A stretch of DNA of 64,000 nt from Celoporthe dispersa (GCA_016584495.1 WAID01000006.1:186001-250000), one strand, 5' to 3'. Numbered from the stretch's first letter, positions 11,757 to 24,317 are shown. The notes: generated from the sequence alone by a model not told the origin. Translations and numbers: made by a program.

Positions 11757-12840
11757 CTTGTCTGTTTGGCTTGGAACCAATCGTGTCTAGCTTGTGCAGT
11801 GGGATCAGATCTTGTGTGTTTGCAGTCTCTCGGTATGCAGAGGCTCAAGGCCGAGACCTGGAGACGCGCTGCTGCAGGAAGGATACGCGTTGTTGGGGGT
11901 GCCATGCAGCAGGGGTCCTGCTGGGCGAGGGTGCAGCCAGTGCAGTAGGTACCGCTGTAGTATGTGCTGCAGCCCTAAGAGAAGGGACGGAGCGGGAGCT
12001 TCCTTGCCTGCCAACCCCTCTAGCCGCTAGGCATCTACTATGTACTGTGCTACAGCACCTCCCCTCCAGGTTACAGGGGTGCGTGTCCTCTGTACCGAAG
12101 CACTGTGACCACAGTGCTGTGTACTTTCCCCCTCCCAACCCCTCCTGCCCCCCACCCCCAAGACATCCCTGTGACCTATTCGAGGGGGCCACTTGGGGGC
12201 TCTTTCCTCTGCCTCATCGACAAGCATCACCAGCCCAACTCACACATCTGCCTTCTTCTCGGTCTACACTCTGATTATTTCCCCCTCGTGACCAGTATCA
12301 TCGTGCACTGGTGAACTGATGACTCGATCCTGAGACCGCCCTCCTCCCTCCCCCCTTGTCATCTCCTCTCTCTCTCTCTCTCTCTCCCCTCAAGGCTGTT
12401 AGCGTCGTCACCTATTTTCCTTCTTTCTGGTCACACAGTACTTTTGCACACTTATTGCTTATTGCATCATCACCCACTGCCCCTCATCCCACCCCCATCA
12501 CCCATCCATCCCGCCTGTGGTGTGCAGTGGGGCTTGTTTGCTCAGAGTCCCCCTCACCTTGCGACCGAGACTACATCCACCTGGCAGCCTCACGACGCCT
12601 CTTCTCGACTAACTCCTCCTCGCCCAACTCCTCCTCCTCGTTTTTCTTGGTGGTCTTTTCTCTCTCTTTCTCTCTTGTCGTCCTCGTATAATCCTGAAAA
12701 GTGGAGCTCCAGAGAAAGAAGAGGAGAAGAAAGAAAAAGAAGAAGAAAAAAGATCCAGGACCAGCCAGCCTGAGAGAGACCTCAGCTGCGCAGCCTCGAG
12801 AAGCCAGGGCAAAGGCGCCGGTCGCAACACCAGCAGCACC
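11757..12840. other. Divergent promoter region of deaminase and ATG7
   Basis: It contains an inverted repeat at 12099-12118, a (CT)n tract at 12362-12385 and a purine-rich leader (12705-12755) just before the ATG7 start. No gene is recognised. Confidence 0.5.
12099..12118. repeat. Perfect 9-bp inverted repeat
   Basis: AGCACTGTG, two spacer bases, then CACAGTGCT. It lies in the divergent deaminase/ATG7 promoter region and could be a dimeric regulator site. Confidence 0.55.
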
Positions 12841-15120
12841 ATGACGGAGCTCAAGTTCGCGGCGTTTTCGTCGCAGATAGAGCTGCCGTTCTACTCGGCA
12901 CTCTTCTCGTCCAAGCTCGACCACGCCAAGCTCGACGACTCTGCGCGCTTCGTCCTCGGAACCTACGAGTCCAACCCGGGCGCCACCCCCGACGAGAGCA
13001 CCCGCATGCAGATCCTCGGTAACTCGCTCACCAATAACTCGTAAGTCATACAGGACGCGGCTGCCTGCTCTCTCTCTCTCTCCCCCCCCCCCTTGGGTCA
13101 TGCAAAGAGAGCTTTCGCCTCTACAGGATTTCCTAACAAGATGCTGCGACAGGGTCGGTCTCAACCAGTGCCGTGCCGACGGTACCATCAAGAACGTGAA
13201 CACGATCGAGGACTTCAAGCAGACCGACAAGGCTGCCATGCTCCAGACCGCCGGCCGTCAGATCTGGGACGCGATCAAGGACGGCACCATCTACTCCGTC
13301 CCCTCCCTCCTCGCCTCCCACACCATCCTGTCCTTCGCCGACCTCAAGAAGTACCGCTTCACCTACTGGTTCGCCTTCCCCGCCCTGCACTCCGACCCCC
13401 AGTGGAGGCGCGTTGCGGACATTGGCAGGTTCACCCCGGCCGAGAGCACCGCGCTGGTCGACCAGGTGGGCACCTGGCGCTACAGCGTCGACAACAGGGA
13501 GTACGGCTTCTTCCTGGCCAAGAAGGTCCGCGGCGGCGAGGACACGCGGTCTAAGAACTCGTTCGACTCCGCCGCCGAGGACATCGGGTTCAGGTGGGCC
13601 ATCGCCTCCCTGCGCGAGTTCGAGAACGGCTTCTTCGACGGCGTTCCCGAGGAGGACCGCTTCGTCTCCTTCGTCGACCCCTCCAACTACGCCGAGCACC
13701 CCTCCTGGCCCCTGCGCAACCTGCTGGTCCTCGTCCGCCAGCGCTTCCACCTGGCCAAGGTCAACATCCTCTGCTTCCGCGACACCCAGACCCGGCGCCA
13801 CGAGGCCCGAAGCATCATCCTGCCGCTTGCTATGGACAGCGTGCCGGAGATGGAGACGACCGCGATGCCCAAGGTCACGGGCTGGGAGCGCAACGCGATC
13901 GGAAAGCTGCAGGCGCGCCAGGCGAGCCTCGGTGACTACATGGACCCCAAGAAGCTGGCGGACCAGGCCGTGGACCTGAACCTCAAGCTTATGAAGTGGC
14001 GGATCTCTCCCGGCCTGGACCTGGACACCATCAGGAACACCTCGTGCCTGCTGCTGGGTGCGGGGACCCTGGGCAGCTACGTGTCGCGCAACCTCATGGG
14101 CTGGGGGGTGCGCAAGATCACATTTGTCGACAACGGCTCCGTCTCGTTCTCAAACCCTGTCCGGCAGCCCCTCTTTGATTTCAAGGACGCCCTCAACGGA
14201 GGCGCCCCCAAGGCGACGAAGGCGGCCGAGACGCTGCGCGAGATCAACCCTAGCGTCGAGAGCGAGGGCCATGTGATCTCGGTCCCCATGCTGGGGCACC
14301 CTATCGCGGACGAGGCCAAGACCAAGGCCGACTTCACCAAGCTGCGGCAGCTCGTCGAGTCCCACGACGTCATCTTTCTGCTGATGGACAGCCGCGAGTC
14401 GCGGTGGCTGCCTACGGTGATGGGCAAGGCCGCAGGCAAGATCGTCATGAATGCCGCGCTGGGCTTCGACACGTACGTCGTGATGCGACATGGTGCCGCG
14501 CCCGAGGATGGCAGCGAGAAGACCCTGGGGTGCTACTTCTGCAACGACGTAGTTGTGGCTACGGATGTAAGTTCCGCCGCGCAGCACGTATTCAGCCATA
14601 CAACCTCACCACAAATGACCTCCTGCTGACAAGCTTACCGCTGCAGTCCCAGAAGGACCTCACCCTCGACCAGCAGTGCACGGTCACCCGTCCCGGCGGC
14701 GCAGCGATCGCGTCAGCCCTCCTTGTCGAGCTGCTGGCGAGCATCCTGCAGCATCCTGACGGCCACCACGCCAAGGCTCCCGTGCCCAGCGGCGGCGATA
14801 CGGTTTCGTACGAGCGCGACCCGCCCAACCATGCACTTGGCCTCGTCCCCCACCAGATCCGCGGGTTCCTCTCTACCTTCCAGAACATGATCATCCGCGG
14901 CGAGTCGTATCCCAACTGCAGCGCATGCAGCAAGACCATCATCGACGCCTACAAGAATGACGGCTATGCGTTCCTCCGGAAGGCCCTCGAGGAGAGGGAT
15001 TATGTTGCGGAGCTGTCAGGCCTCGCAGAGGTCCAACGCCGCGCCGAGGCCATGGCGGCCGATGTGGAGCTCAGTGACGAGGAAGATGTGGACGACGATG
15101 GCGAGGCGGTCTTGGTCTGA
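12841..15120 (+). CDS. ATG7: Autophagy E1-like activating enzyme Atg7
   Basis: Activates the ubiquitin-like proteins Atg8 and Atg12 in the cytosol for autophagosome formation. Exons are 12841-13040, 13153-14566 and 14647-15120; introns are 112 and 80 bp. The product is about 695 residues, the usual fungal size. The N-terminal domain (ELKFAAFSSQIELPFYSALF) is the Atg3-binding region. The adenylation domain has the nucleotide loop GAGTLGSYVSRNLMGWGVR. The catalytic Cys is in DQQCTVTRPG, just after the second intron. The acidic C-terminal tail (ELSDEEDVDDD) is typical. An earlier AG at 13127-13128 would cause a stop, so the acceptor ending at 13152 was chosen. No frame problem is seen. Confidence 0.96.
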
Positions 15121-16779
15121 GATTTGTTCTCGCGAACTTGTGACCATGGACTAAGCAAGACCAAAGGAGGAGGGCGACGCGGACGAGGAGGAGGAGGAAA
15201 GAGAAAAGGAAAAATACCAGGCGGGAATCATGGGTCACGAAATGATGACGGAATGCCAGTGCATTGCAAAACTGGAAATCGGCGTTCTGTGTCTGGGTAC
15301 GGTGCCTTTGTTTTTGGCCCTCTTTCCAATCTCACTTGGAGGGAGGGATGGATGGCACTTTTGGCCGAGGAGGGGGGGAGGGGGCAGGGTCAGGATCATG
15401 AATGGAAATCAGGCTGGAAAGGGATATCACGGGCATTCGAGGATCTCTCTCTCTCTCTCTCTCTCTGTCTTTCTCTTTTTGCTTACAGGAACCCTATAAC
15501 GGTCTTGGGGAGTTCTACAGGAGGGGAACTCAAGGGTGGTTTCCTCGTCGCAAGGGTGACTACCTACTTAGAGCTCAATGGTGTTCTCTGGCGTTTCGAA
15601 GGGGAGGAAATGATTTTGATGGAGGCAGGCTTCGGCGTCACCAGACAGGGCAGAATCAGGGGGTGAGAGGATGAGAACAGCTCATGCACGCCTTGTACCT
15701 TTCTCAATCTCCTTGCAGCCTAGCAGACAAAGGCCTGTAAGGGCCTCTAATGAATCGAGTTTCCTGTCCTGTATTTGAGCTGCACAAACTGGCATGCAGA
15801 GTGGACTCTTTGGGTCTACACGAGGAAGCAGTCAGTCACCCGCCACGAGATGCAGATGGGTGATCACGGGCCGGGACCACCTGCAGTGAGCATGCAGAAG
15901 AAGCCTGATCACACATGAACAAGCTGGGGACACATGCACACACACACACACACACAGAGGAGCGAGCTGCTACTGTGTTGCAAGACAATGACCTGCTCAG
16001 CTCACTTTTCTTTTGTCTTTTCTTTTTCCCCCTTTTTTTTTATGTGTGTGTGTACAGGCGTGTCCAAGTTCTCCTCTCATGCCTTCAAAACTTGGCTACG
16101 ATTGGTTGTTATTTTGGTATGTATTCTTCTCTGTTGGCCAAAGAGGAAAGAAGAAGAAGAAGAAGAAGAAAATAAAAAGGAAAGAAAAGAAGAGGAAAGA
16201 AGAGAAAGGAGAGAGAGAAAAAAAAAAAGAGCAACAGCAGCAGGACAAGAGTAGGAGGGTAGGCCCGGGTTGGTAGGTACACCGATACCCGGCGCTTACC
16301 TATTTACCCCAGAGCTCCTGCCCAACCCCCTTCTGCAGCACGGGTGCGGCCCAGCCAAGACGCCGGAACCGCCTGAGACAGACCACCCAGCAGACCAAGC
16401 AAGACACGCACTGTAAACTGTGTCTCACCCACCAATTTACTTACCCTGCTCCTCCTCTCTCTCTTCTCCTTTTGATGAGTTGAACGACCGCTTGCGCGTG
16501 AGTCGAGAAGGAGGTGTTTTTCTCTGGTTTGTTCTCTGTGTTTTGGCATCTCATCTGATCATCAGCATCTCTGGTCGCTCTGGTCTGCTTCATAATCATC
16601 ATCTTTCGTGTGTTTGATCAACGCTCTTGTCTCTTTTGTCTTTAGACCAGGCCAGGCCAGACGTCTCAACCATCGCTCATCCTCTCCACAACAACACCAG
16701 CAAGCAATAGACCCCACCAGAGAGACACACACGCACAGAGAGAGAGGGGGAGGGAAAGAAGAAGAAAACAAGGGAGGCC
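15121..16779. other. Gap with microsatellites between ATG7 and MFS gene
   Basis: It contains CT repeats (15451-15475), CA repeats (15935-15956), AAG/GA runs (16145-16230) and a GA-rich leader (16735-16770) before the transporter start. No gene is recognised. Confidence 0.5.
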
Positions 16780-18965
16780 ATGGCCGGCCGGATCACGGCA
16801 TGGGGATGGCGCAGCTCAACATCCGAGTCCGTGACCGACTACGCGGGCGTGCTGGTCCCTCTCACCCGTGCCCATCTGCACAGCCACTCTGCAAGGTGCG
16901 GGCGGGCAGAGTACGAGGAGGTGCCGGGCCGTGAGGAGGTCGAGCTCGGTGACGAGGACGAAGAGGATGCCAAGGACGGGCATGTTGGTGGTGGTGGTGG
17001 TGCTGCTGCTGCTGGGGCTGTAGGGGACGAGGGTGCAGCTATGCTGGAGATGAGCGCGGCAGAGTACAGCATCGAGGGTCTGAGGAGGGAGGTGAGGAGG
17101 GGGACGAGAGGAGGGAGGAGATCAGCATATGAGAGTAAGTCTGGTGCTGCTGGCTCGTTGGACTGGCTGACACATGCCGGCAGTGAAGTCGATGGTCATC
17201 AACAAGGCTGTCCAGGATATCGGCATGGGAAGATATAACTGGCAGCTGTTTATATTGTGTGGATTCGGATGGTTTGCGGACAAGTGTGTCTCTTCTTCCC
17301 CCCTCGGACGAACCCCCTCTGTCACTCTTCCCCCCACCCTGCTCACCAAGACGTGTGTCTCCAGTCTCTGGATGCAGGGCGTCTCTCTCATCCTGCCCTC
17401 CCTCTCGGCCGAGTTCTCCGTCTCCGAGAAACAGGTCCGCTACACAACCTCGTGGGTCTACCTCGGTCTCTGCCTGGGCGCCTTCACATGGGGCATCGGG
17501 TCCGACATCCTCGGCCGCCGCATCGCCTTCAACGCCACCCTCCTCATCACCGCCGTCTTCGGCCTCCTCGTGTCCCTCGCTCCGTCCTGGCCAGCCGTAT
17601 GCTTTCTCCTGTCCCTCCTCGGCTTCGGCGTCGGCGGCAACCTCCCCGTCGACGGCGCCCTCTTCCTCGAGTTCCTCCCGGACGCCTCCAGCAGCCTGCT
17701 CACCCTGCTCAGCGTCTGGTGGCCCGTCGGCCAGCTCGCCAGCTCCCTCCTCGCCTGGCTCTTCATCGGCAGCTGGCCTGCCGACCAGGGCTGGCGCAGG
17801 TTCGTCCTGTCCATCGGCCTCATCACCCTGGCCATGTTTGGCCTTCGGTTTTTGTCTTCCGCCTGCTCGAGAGCCCCAAGTATCTCTTGTCTCGGGGCCG
17901 CCAGCCCGAGGCTGTTGCTGTCGTCCACGGCCTTGCCTACAGGAACAACGCCAAGACCTGGCTGACCGGGGACATCCTCGATGCCGTGGTGCTGGACAGC
18001 GACGGTGGTGACGATGATCATGACCACGACGACGACAGCAGCAGCAGCAGCAACGAGAGGGCAGCCGGGTCAGGCATCCGCGGCGTGCGGGACCGGTCAT
18101 CACCAGCGCTCTCATCAACCAGGGGCGTCCTCAGGGCACGTCTTGAGGGTTTCTCTGCTGCGCGCCTTCGTCCCTTGTTCAGCAGCCGCAGGCTGGGCCT
18201 CGCGACGGCCCTCGTCTGGTTCTGCTGGGCCACTATCGGCATGGGATACCCCCTGTTCAACGCCTTTCTGCCGCAGTACCTCTCTCACCACGAAGGAGAC
18301 GCATCCTCCTCCTCCTCCTCCTCCACGGGCGAGCCCACAGCTACAGCCCCAGCCGCAGAGATCTCCCCCGAGACCTACCGCGACTACGCCATCCTCAGCC
18401 TCGTCGGCGTCCCGGGCAGCGTGCTGGCCTACTTCGCGGTAGACAGCCCGTCCCCCCTTCTGGGCCGCAAGGGCACCCTCGCCCTCTCGACCCTAGTCTC
18501 GGCGGGGTTTCTGTTCCTGTTTGTCAGCTATGGCAAGACGGGGACCGCCCAGCTGGCCTTTTCCTGTGTCGAGGCGTTTAGCCAGAATATCATGTACGGT
18601 GTGCTCTATGCCTTTACGCCAGAGATCTTGTGAGTTTCTCTTTTCTTTATATATATATGTGTGTGCGTGTGCATGTGTGTGTGTGTGTAAATCATTGGCC
18701 TGGAAAGGTCAGAGAACCGAGCAAGACTGACCAGCGGCGTGTGTTGTTCTGAGCCTGGTGTAGCCCAGCCCCCGTACGAGGCGCAGGAACTGGCGTGGCC
18801 AGCTTTCTCAACAGGATCACAGGCCTCATCGCGCCCATCCTGGCAGCGAGCATACCTGGGGACGGCACCACGACGCCCATCTACCTGGCGGCGGCGCTGA
18901 TCCTCGCGGCGTTTGTGGGCATGGTCCTGATCCCTATCGAGACGAGGGGCCGGCAGAGGCTATAA
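16780..18965 (+). CDS. MFS transporter of the SV2/sugar-carrier type, with a one-base shift
   Basis: A plasma- or organelle-membrane carrier with about 12 helices and unknown substrate. Exons are 16780-17134, 17184-17283, 17365-18629 and 18764-18965; introns are 49, 81 and 134 bp. The N-terminal 115 residues are hydrophilic and Gly/Glu-rich. Family marks include GMGRYNWQLFILCGFGWFAD, DILGRR and RGAGTGVASFLNR. A long hydrophilic loop with Asp/His and Ser runs lies in the middle (about 17990-18130). At 17849-17853 the frame shifts by one between FGLR and FRLLESPKY; six T instead of five would restore a typical sequence, so a missing base is likely. The last acceptor is taken at 18763 because it keeps the frame. 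Confidence 0.88.
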
Positions 18966-19191
18966 TTGTAAATGGGATGGCAATTTTTTTCTTCTTCAAA
19001 ATCTCATCCTGTACAGATTTCGATGTGGTACAAGGGGGGCAGCATAGCATCAATCACAGCCCCGAGGCATATTATATGGGCAAGGGAGAGAGGCATGATC
19101 TTGGCATCCTGATTACTACTACGTAGCAGAAGAAGCAGCAGCAGCAGCAACATCATCATCAGGGAGGAGGAGGAGGAAAAACAACACATGA
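18966..19191. other. Short convergent gap
   Basis: The 3-prime ends of the MFS and J-protein genes meet here. It holds (AGC)n and (GAG)n triplets at about 19130-19175. Confidence 0.45.
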
Positions 19192-20460
19192 CTACCGAGC
19201 TGAGGAGTCGCCGTTGGCCATCCCGGCCGGCTTCTGCCTCATCCTCATGCCGTTCCCCTGCGCGCCGGCGGGCACGTCCTGTCTGCGCCTCGTGATCCTC
19301 GCGTGGATGGCCGCCCTCGTCATGGGGTCGTTGCGCACCGTGTTGTCGACCAGCCACCTCTTGGCCTTCTCGCGCAGCGTCATGAAGAGCTGCCGGTCGC
19401 CCGCGAACGGCGCCACCTCCATCTGCACTATGCGGTCCGCCTCCTCGCTCACCGCCGCGACCGCCCTGTTGAGCTCGTCCGCGCTCTGCCCGGCCCTGGC
19501 GAGCTCGTCGTCTCCCCCTGGGCCTCCTCAGCTGCAGGCGCCCGCCGCGCGTGTCGGCGGTCAGGAGGGGCAGGATCTGGTTCAGGGCGACGGACAGGGT
19601 GAGGCTGAGCTTGCGCGCCATGGTGACGGCCTGGAAGGGCAGGTACGGCGGGTGAGCGGCACCGGGGTTCCAGAAGGACACGACAGGGTTGACAACGCGG
19701 GCCAGGAGGGGTTGACCAGGCCCTCGAGCAGCCAGGGGTGGCCCGGGCGGGTGATGGTGTGCACCTCGAAGGCGAGCAGGGCCGCGAAGGCGAGGTAGCG
19801 CCAGTAGCTACCCTCGCGGAAGTAGCCCAGCAGGGGGAGGGCGTACAGGAAGACGGCGCCCGCCGCGTAGTAGGACATCAGGTGGGCGGCGCCCCTCGTC
19901 ACGTAGTCGCGCACCACGGTGCACCTGGTCCAGCCCGTGACGTCCGGCCCGAAGCGGTCGTAGGCAAAACGCTTGACCTCGTCCGAGAGGGTCTCGTGTG
20001 CGAGCTGCACCCGCAGGTACAGGTCGGCGTTGAAGGCCGCGGGGCCCAGCGAGGCCTTGTCCGGGTGCATGGCCGCCGACAGCTGGCGGTAGCGCCTCTT
20101 GATGTCCCTCAGGCCCGCGTCGGGGGCCACGCCCAGAGACCGAGTAGAAGTCCCTGTTGGCGGGCCGCTGGAGCTCCCAGTCGGCCTCGTAGATGGTGAA
20201 AAGCAGGTACGCGCAGATGACGACGATGTAGGTGCGCCTGTAGTGCTCAGCCCAGCGCTGCTGGCCCGGCTGCGGACGGGGGGCGCCGGCGCGGATCGTG
20301 ACGTTGTAGTAGAGGTTCTGGAGGAAGCGGGTGGCCATCTGGGGAGGTGGTTGGAGCCCACGTCAGAAGATACGAGACAAGAACCAGCCGCGGAGCCTCC
20401 TGTCGACACACTTACATCAGGGAGGACGGACCATCCCATCAGGGACAGCCACTGCGACAT
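19192..20460 (-). CDS. Membrane-anchored J-domain (DnaJ) protein, three one-base shifts
   Basis: A J-domain co-chaperone that should stimulate an Hsp70 at a membrane, probably the ER. Exon 1 is 20460-20416; the intron 20415-20339 has donor GTAAGT; exon 2 runs to 19192. An N-terminal membrane segment (RTYIVVICAYLLFTIYEADW) is followed by a J domain with the HPD motif (AAMHPDKASLG), then two more hydrophobic stretches and a basic tail. To read it end to end, the frame must change near 20137-20144 (one extra base after FYS), near 19707-19711 (one base missing in VNP-LLAR) and at the G5 run near 19513-19518 (one extra base). All sites are short repeats. Either the assembly is wrong here or the gene is decaying; the intact protein-like sequence between shifts favours the former. 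Confidence 0.8.
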
Positions 20461-21029
20461 CGTGACGGAGGTCTAGGCGGGGAGGATGCCCGCTGCATTG
20501 GGCAGAGACGTACAGGCCCACCCTCTCCGACAGGCAGGTCAGAAAGGAGAGTCGTCTGGGGGCGTTGTCGTTGTGTGGTGTGCGTTGTGCGTGTGTGGCT
20601 GATGTGACGTGAAGGAGGAGAGGAAACGAACGGAGGCAGGTGGCCATGCTTGCTGCTGGTCGACAACCTGAAAAGTGTACATTGGTACCTCTGGACACTA
20701 GCATGCGCTACCACAGCTAGTGTAGAATGCAGGCTGACTAAGCCCTCCTCAAGGGTTCCTTCCCACTAACAGTGCACTGACATGTGACATGTCCTCCTTG
20801 GTAGTTTTCTCTCCCGAATCAATAATTATGTCCTCTTATTCACCAAGGCATGCGTGTGCTGGCAGCAGTCAGGGCTACTGATGAATTCCTACATCGAGTA
20901 GTCAGAAGAGACGGTCTGACATGATGGATGAGGCATGCCCGCTTCAATTACTGCTGGATAACAAATATAATCAGACTCCAGGTGAAGATCAGAAGCCTCA
21001 CAGCCAGTCATCCATCTCCAGTGCCACCC
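20461..21029. other. Gap, no feature seen
   Basis: Upstream of the J-protein gene and downstream of the VOC gene. It contains a GTAC-rich patch (20678-20725). No gene is recognised. Confidence 0.4.
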
Positions 21030-21738
21030 TCAATGCTGCGACCAGATGCCCTGCAGGTTCCCTTCACAGTCGATGAAGCGTGCCATGTATCCTCCCATGC
21101 CGCCATCAATCGCAATCTTGGGCCTGGTCACACGCAACCCGTCAGCCAGGAGGAGCACAGGAGTCACAACAAGACAGAAAGAAGAAAGAAAAAAAAGTCA
21201 TCAACCCACGACTGCATCTCTCCAGCGTTCTCCACCACCTTCCTCCAGGTCTCCTCGATGCTCTCCACCACAAACGTCGTCACCACCGCCATCGTCCCCC
21301 ACCCCACGCCCGGACCAGACAGTCCCCCGGCACCTGGATGAACGCGCCTCTTAGTGCATCCCCTCCAGCAGTGAAAGTATGCACCGTAGCTATACTCCCA
21401 TTGTTGGCGGCGAGTGAGGAGGAGGAGGAGGAGGAGGGATGGCCGTTCGACGGCGGCAGGAGGGTGTGGCATTCCCAGCCCAGGACGGCGGTGTAGAAAG
21501 CTGCTGCGCGGGCCGGGGAGAGGACGGGGATCTCGAGCCAGCAGATAGTGCCGTGCTGATGGGATACATATTCGGTAAGTAGGAGGTTAGGTCTGAGGAG
21601 GTGAACTGAGTTGGATGTGGCAGCTGTTGTGTATGTGCGTGTGTGTGTGTATGCTCATCATGTTTCCCGTCTAGGAGCAAGCGTAGAATTCAAAGAACAA
21701 AGGTTCTATGAGAGACTCACAGCGGCAGATGAGGACAT
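21030..21738 (-). CDS. Glyoxalase/VOC-fold small protein, with a shift
   Basis: A vicinal-oxygen-chelate fold protein of the bleomycin-resistance/dioxygenase type; substrate unknown. It appears to have an 18-nt first exon (21738-21721, ATG TCC TCA TCT GCC GCT), an intron with donor GTGAGT, a second exon from 21555 and a last exon 21123-21030. Family signatures are WLEIPVLSPARAAAFYTAVLGW at the start, TTFVVESIEETWRKVVE in the middle, and FIDCEGNLQGIWSQH at the end. The frame shifts at the C5/G5 run 21323-21327; one more base would join the two halves. The donor of the second intron is not clear (GTTGAT near 21208 is a weak choice), so the junction is uncertain. Neighbouring genes give no functional hint. 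Confidence 0.72.
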
Positions 21739-22403
21739 GGCTTTTGTGTTAGATCGTAACCTCCGCACACGGTAATATTGTACAGATGGGACGATGGAGA
21801 GTGAGTCTGGATAAGGACACGGATACGAGTCTGCCAGAAAGACAGGCGCAGAGACAGAATAATATATCAGTCACACAGCCAAGAAGGAACAGGCTGCAGA
21901 AAAAGGGCGGGATCCACCTGAAACCTGTGATCTAATAGTACTCGCTACCCAGCAAGTACTGAATAGCTGACCAGACTAGTCAGAAGTCAAGGAGGTCACA
22001 TGAATACGCGCAGGTGTCGTGTGTGGGTGTCTCACCTTGTGCGCTTCTCTCTCTCTCTGTGCAGGGTGTTTGCGAGCAAGAGCCTGACAGGATAGGAAAA
22101 GCATATGCAGCTAGAGAGAGCGGTCTGCATGCGGGATAATAGTATGGTTTCACGGGGGTGTGTGTGGGTATGAGTGTGTTTTTCTGTGCTATCAAGCATT
22201 CTCGCAGCCGAGTGCGGATTTCTATATATCCTGTGAGAGACTGGTAGACTGACTGACCAAACCCATTCTTAGTCTACATGACGTGTCTCTTTTTCTCTCT
22301 CTCTTTAAACCCCATCTATTTCCGACCGCCACGTCCCCAATCTAATGTATCCTCCCCCAACAGTAAGTTCGTAGTTAACATTAAAGTACATTGCAGGCCT
22401 TCA
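21739..22403. other. Gap, no feature seen
   Basis: AT-richer than its surroundings, with scattered GT and CT runs. No gene is recognised. Confidence 0.4.
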
Positions 22404-24317
22404 TTACGCCTCCATGCGTCCGTCGTGCTCGGCAATCTCCTCCTGGATCCCCTCCTCGTCTTCTTGATCTGCCGGCTCCGCCCACCCCGTGCCGGCTTGC
22501 AGTATAAGTACAAAGATTGTCAGGGCGGCTGCAGACGTGTACATCACCTTTAGCGCCGCCTCATACCCGTGAACCGCGATCTCCCTCTCTGCGTCGCCAA
22601 GAGCACCACTAAAGACAAAGTTTGGGCTTCCCACGAGCCGTGCCACGAACCGCAAGCGGTCCGGCGACAGACCATCCGTGCCGTCGAGCCTCTCGTATCC
22701 AATCGTCAGCTCTTCCCTCAGCTTTCTGGTGAACACCCCGCCCCCGATCGAGGTGCCAAAGCTGCCGGCAAAGCCACGGAACGTCGCCAAGAGGCCGGTG
22801 GCGATATAATGAGCCCCAGGCGCCGAGACGTGTAGGATATGTGCCAGCGTGTAGTTCAGAGCCGCACCCGTGCAGAAGCCGTTGCAGAATACGATCAGCA
22901 CGTACGCCCACGCCGGCGACGCGGCATTGCTCAGCAGCGACAGGCCGAAGACGGACAGGCCAAACAGGAAGATGGACACAAGACAAGGTACGTAGAAGGA
23001 GCCGGCGCGCCGCACATGCAGCCAGCCGACTAGAAGGCCGCCGAGGCCAAAGCCGAGGTTGGTTGGAATGAGGACCGAGCCTGCGACCGTGGGGGGCAGA
23101 CCTCGGACGGCGAGGACGAAGATGGGCGCGTAGTAGAGGACCGTCCAGCGTGCGCCCATGAGGCCCAGCTGGGCCAGACAGGACAGCAGCACGCCGCGGG
23201 ACCGGAGGATGCTCAGCGGGATGAGAGGGTCTGCCGCCAGCTTGTACTCGTTGAACACAAAGAAAGCCAGGGTGAGGATGGACAGGATCATCGGTACGGG
23301 CTGGATCGTGCCAGACAGGCCGTAGAGGAAGAGCACGATGGTCGCTGTCAGGCACACGGCTCCGCCGTAGTCGATGGCCCTGAGCTTCTGCAGGGTGCTC
23401 CCTGTCCTTGGAGGGGCCGTCGGCTGTCGGCATGGGGATGCTGAAGTAGACGCCAAGGCCAGCCAGCAGGGAGACGGGTGCCTGCACGAGGAACAGCTCG
23501 CGCCAGCCGAGCACTGGCAGCAGTGCGCCGAAGACCACAGCACCCGCAGAGATGCCCACTGTGAACCCGGCGTTGACCATGCCAACAAACAGGCCCCTGC
23601 GCCTCTTCGACGTGAGCTGGAGCACTAAGATGAGGGACAGGGTCATGATGCAGCCTCCCGCCATGCCAGTCAGGCTCCTCCCAAGCAGGAACACCGCGAA
23701 GGAGTCGGCACGAGACGTGACGATGGCGCCGAGCGCGAAGAGACATGCCGTGACCAAGATCATGTGGCGGAGGGAGAAGATGGTCGCCAGCCGACTCGCC
23801 AGGGGCGAGGTCGAGGCCATGACGATCAGGTAGACCGAGGTGAACCACATGGCGCCGTCGTAGGCCTCGAGGTCGTCTGCAATGTTGCCCTGGACCATAG
23901 TCATCCCAGACACTGCAGGCCATCATCACCAGGTCAGCGGGCGAGCCACCAATCTTTACAGCGGGCGGCGAGAAAGAGACACTCACTGTTGCACGCCTGC
24001 ATGAACATGAGGATCCACATGCTGAAACAGATGCACACAGCCCTTATCAGGGTGACGTGATGCTGAGCTGCGTCGTCGTCGCCGTCGCCGTCGCCGTCTT
24101 CGTCGGTCCCAGTCCCAGCAGCACCGGCCGCATGTGGGCGTTGAGGTCCACCTGGTGAGACATCGCGGAGGGTCGGAGATGTTGACCTTGGCCCCAGCAG
24201 CGGCGAGTCTTCAGAAGCAACGGCCACTGTGGAGCCTTCGCTTGGTGTATAGTCGTTCGCCAGATGACTGCCAGGTCTTGGGAGACTGCTGGCATTTGAC
24301 TCCCATTCCTTGGCCAT
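22404..24317 (-). CDS. MFS exporter, DHA2 (14-helix) type, with a one-base shift
   Basis: A drug:H+ antiporter-like membrane exporter; substrate not predictable. Exon 1 is 24317-23987, the intron 23986-23913 (donor GTGAGT), exon 2 23912-22404. A polar N-terminal tail of about 80 residues precedes helix 1. Motifs include the VQGNIADDL helix 1/2 loop, AMWFTSVYLI, SRLATIFSLRHMI and GRSLTGMAGGCIMTL. The C-terminal half is hydrophobic with a short acidic tail. The frame changes near 23397-23403, between GPSKDR and STLQKLRAIDYGGAV; one extra G in AGGGAGC explains it. About 14 hydrophobic segments can be counted over both halves. No biosynthetic genes flank it, so it is not obviously part of a metabolite cluster. 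Confidence 0.87.

Noticed and set aside
13133..13801. 222-codon antisense frame inside ATG7
   Set aside because: Shadow of the ATG7 coding strand.
17849..17855. Programmed -1 frameshift in the MFS gene
   Set aside because: The sequence G TTT TTG is not a proper slippery heptamer. A missing T is simpler and matches the other homopolymer breaks.
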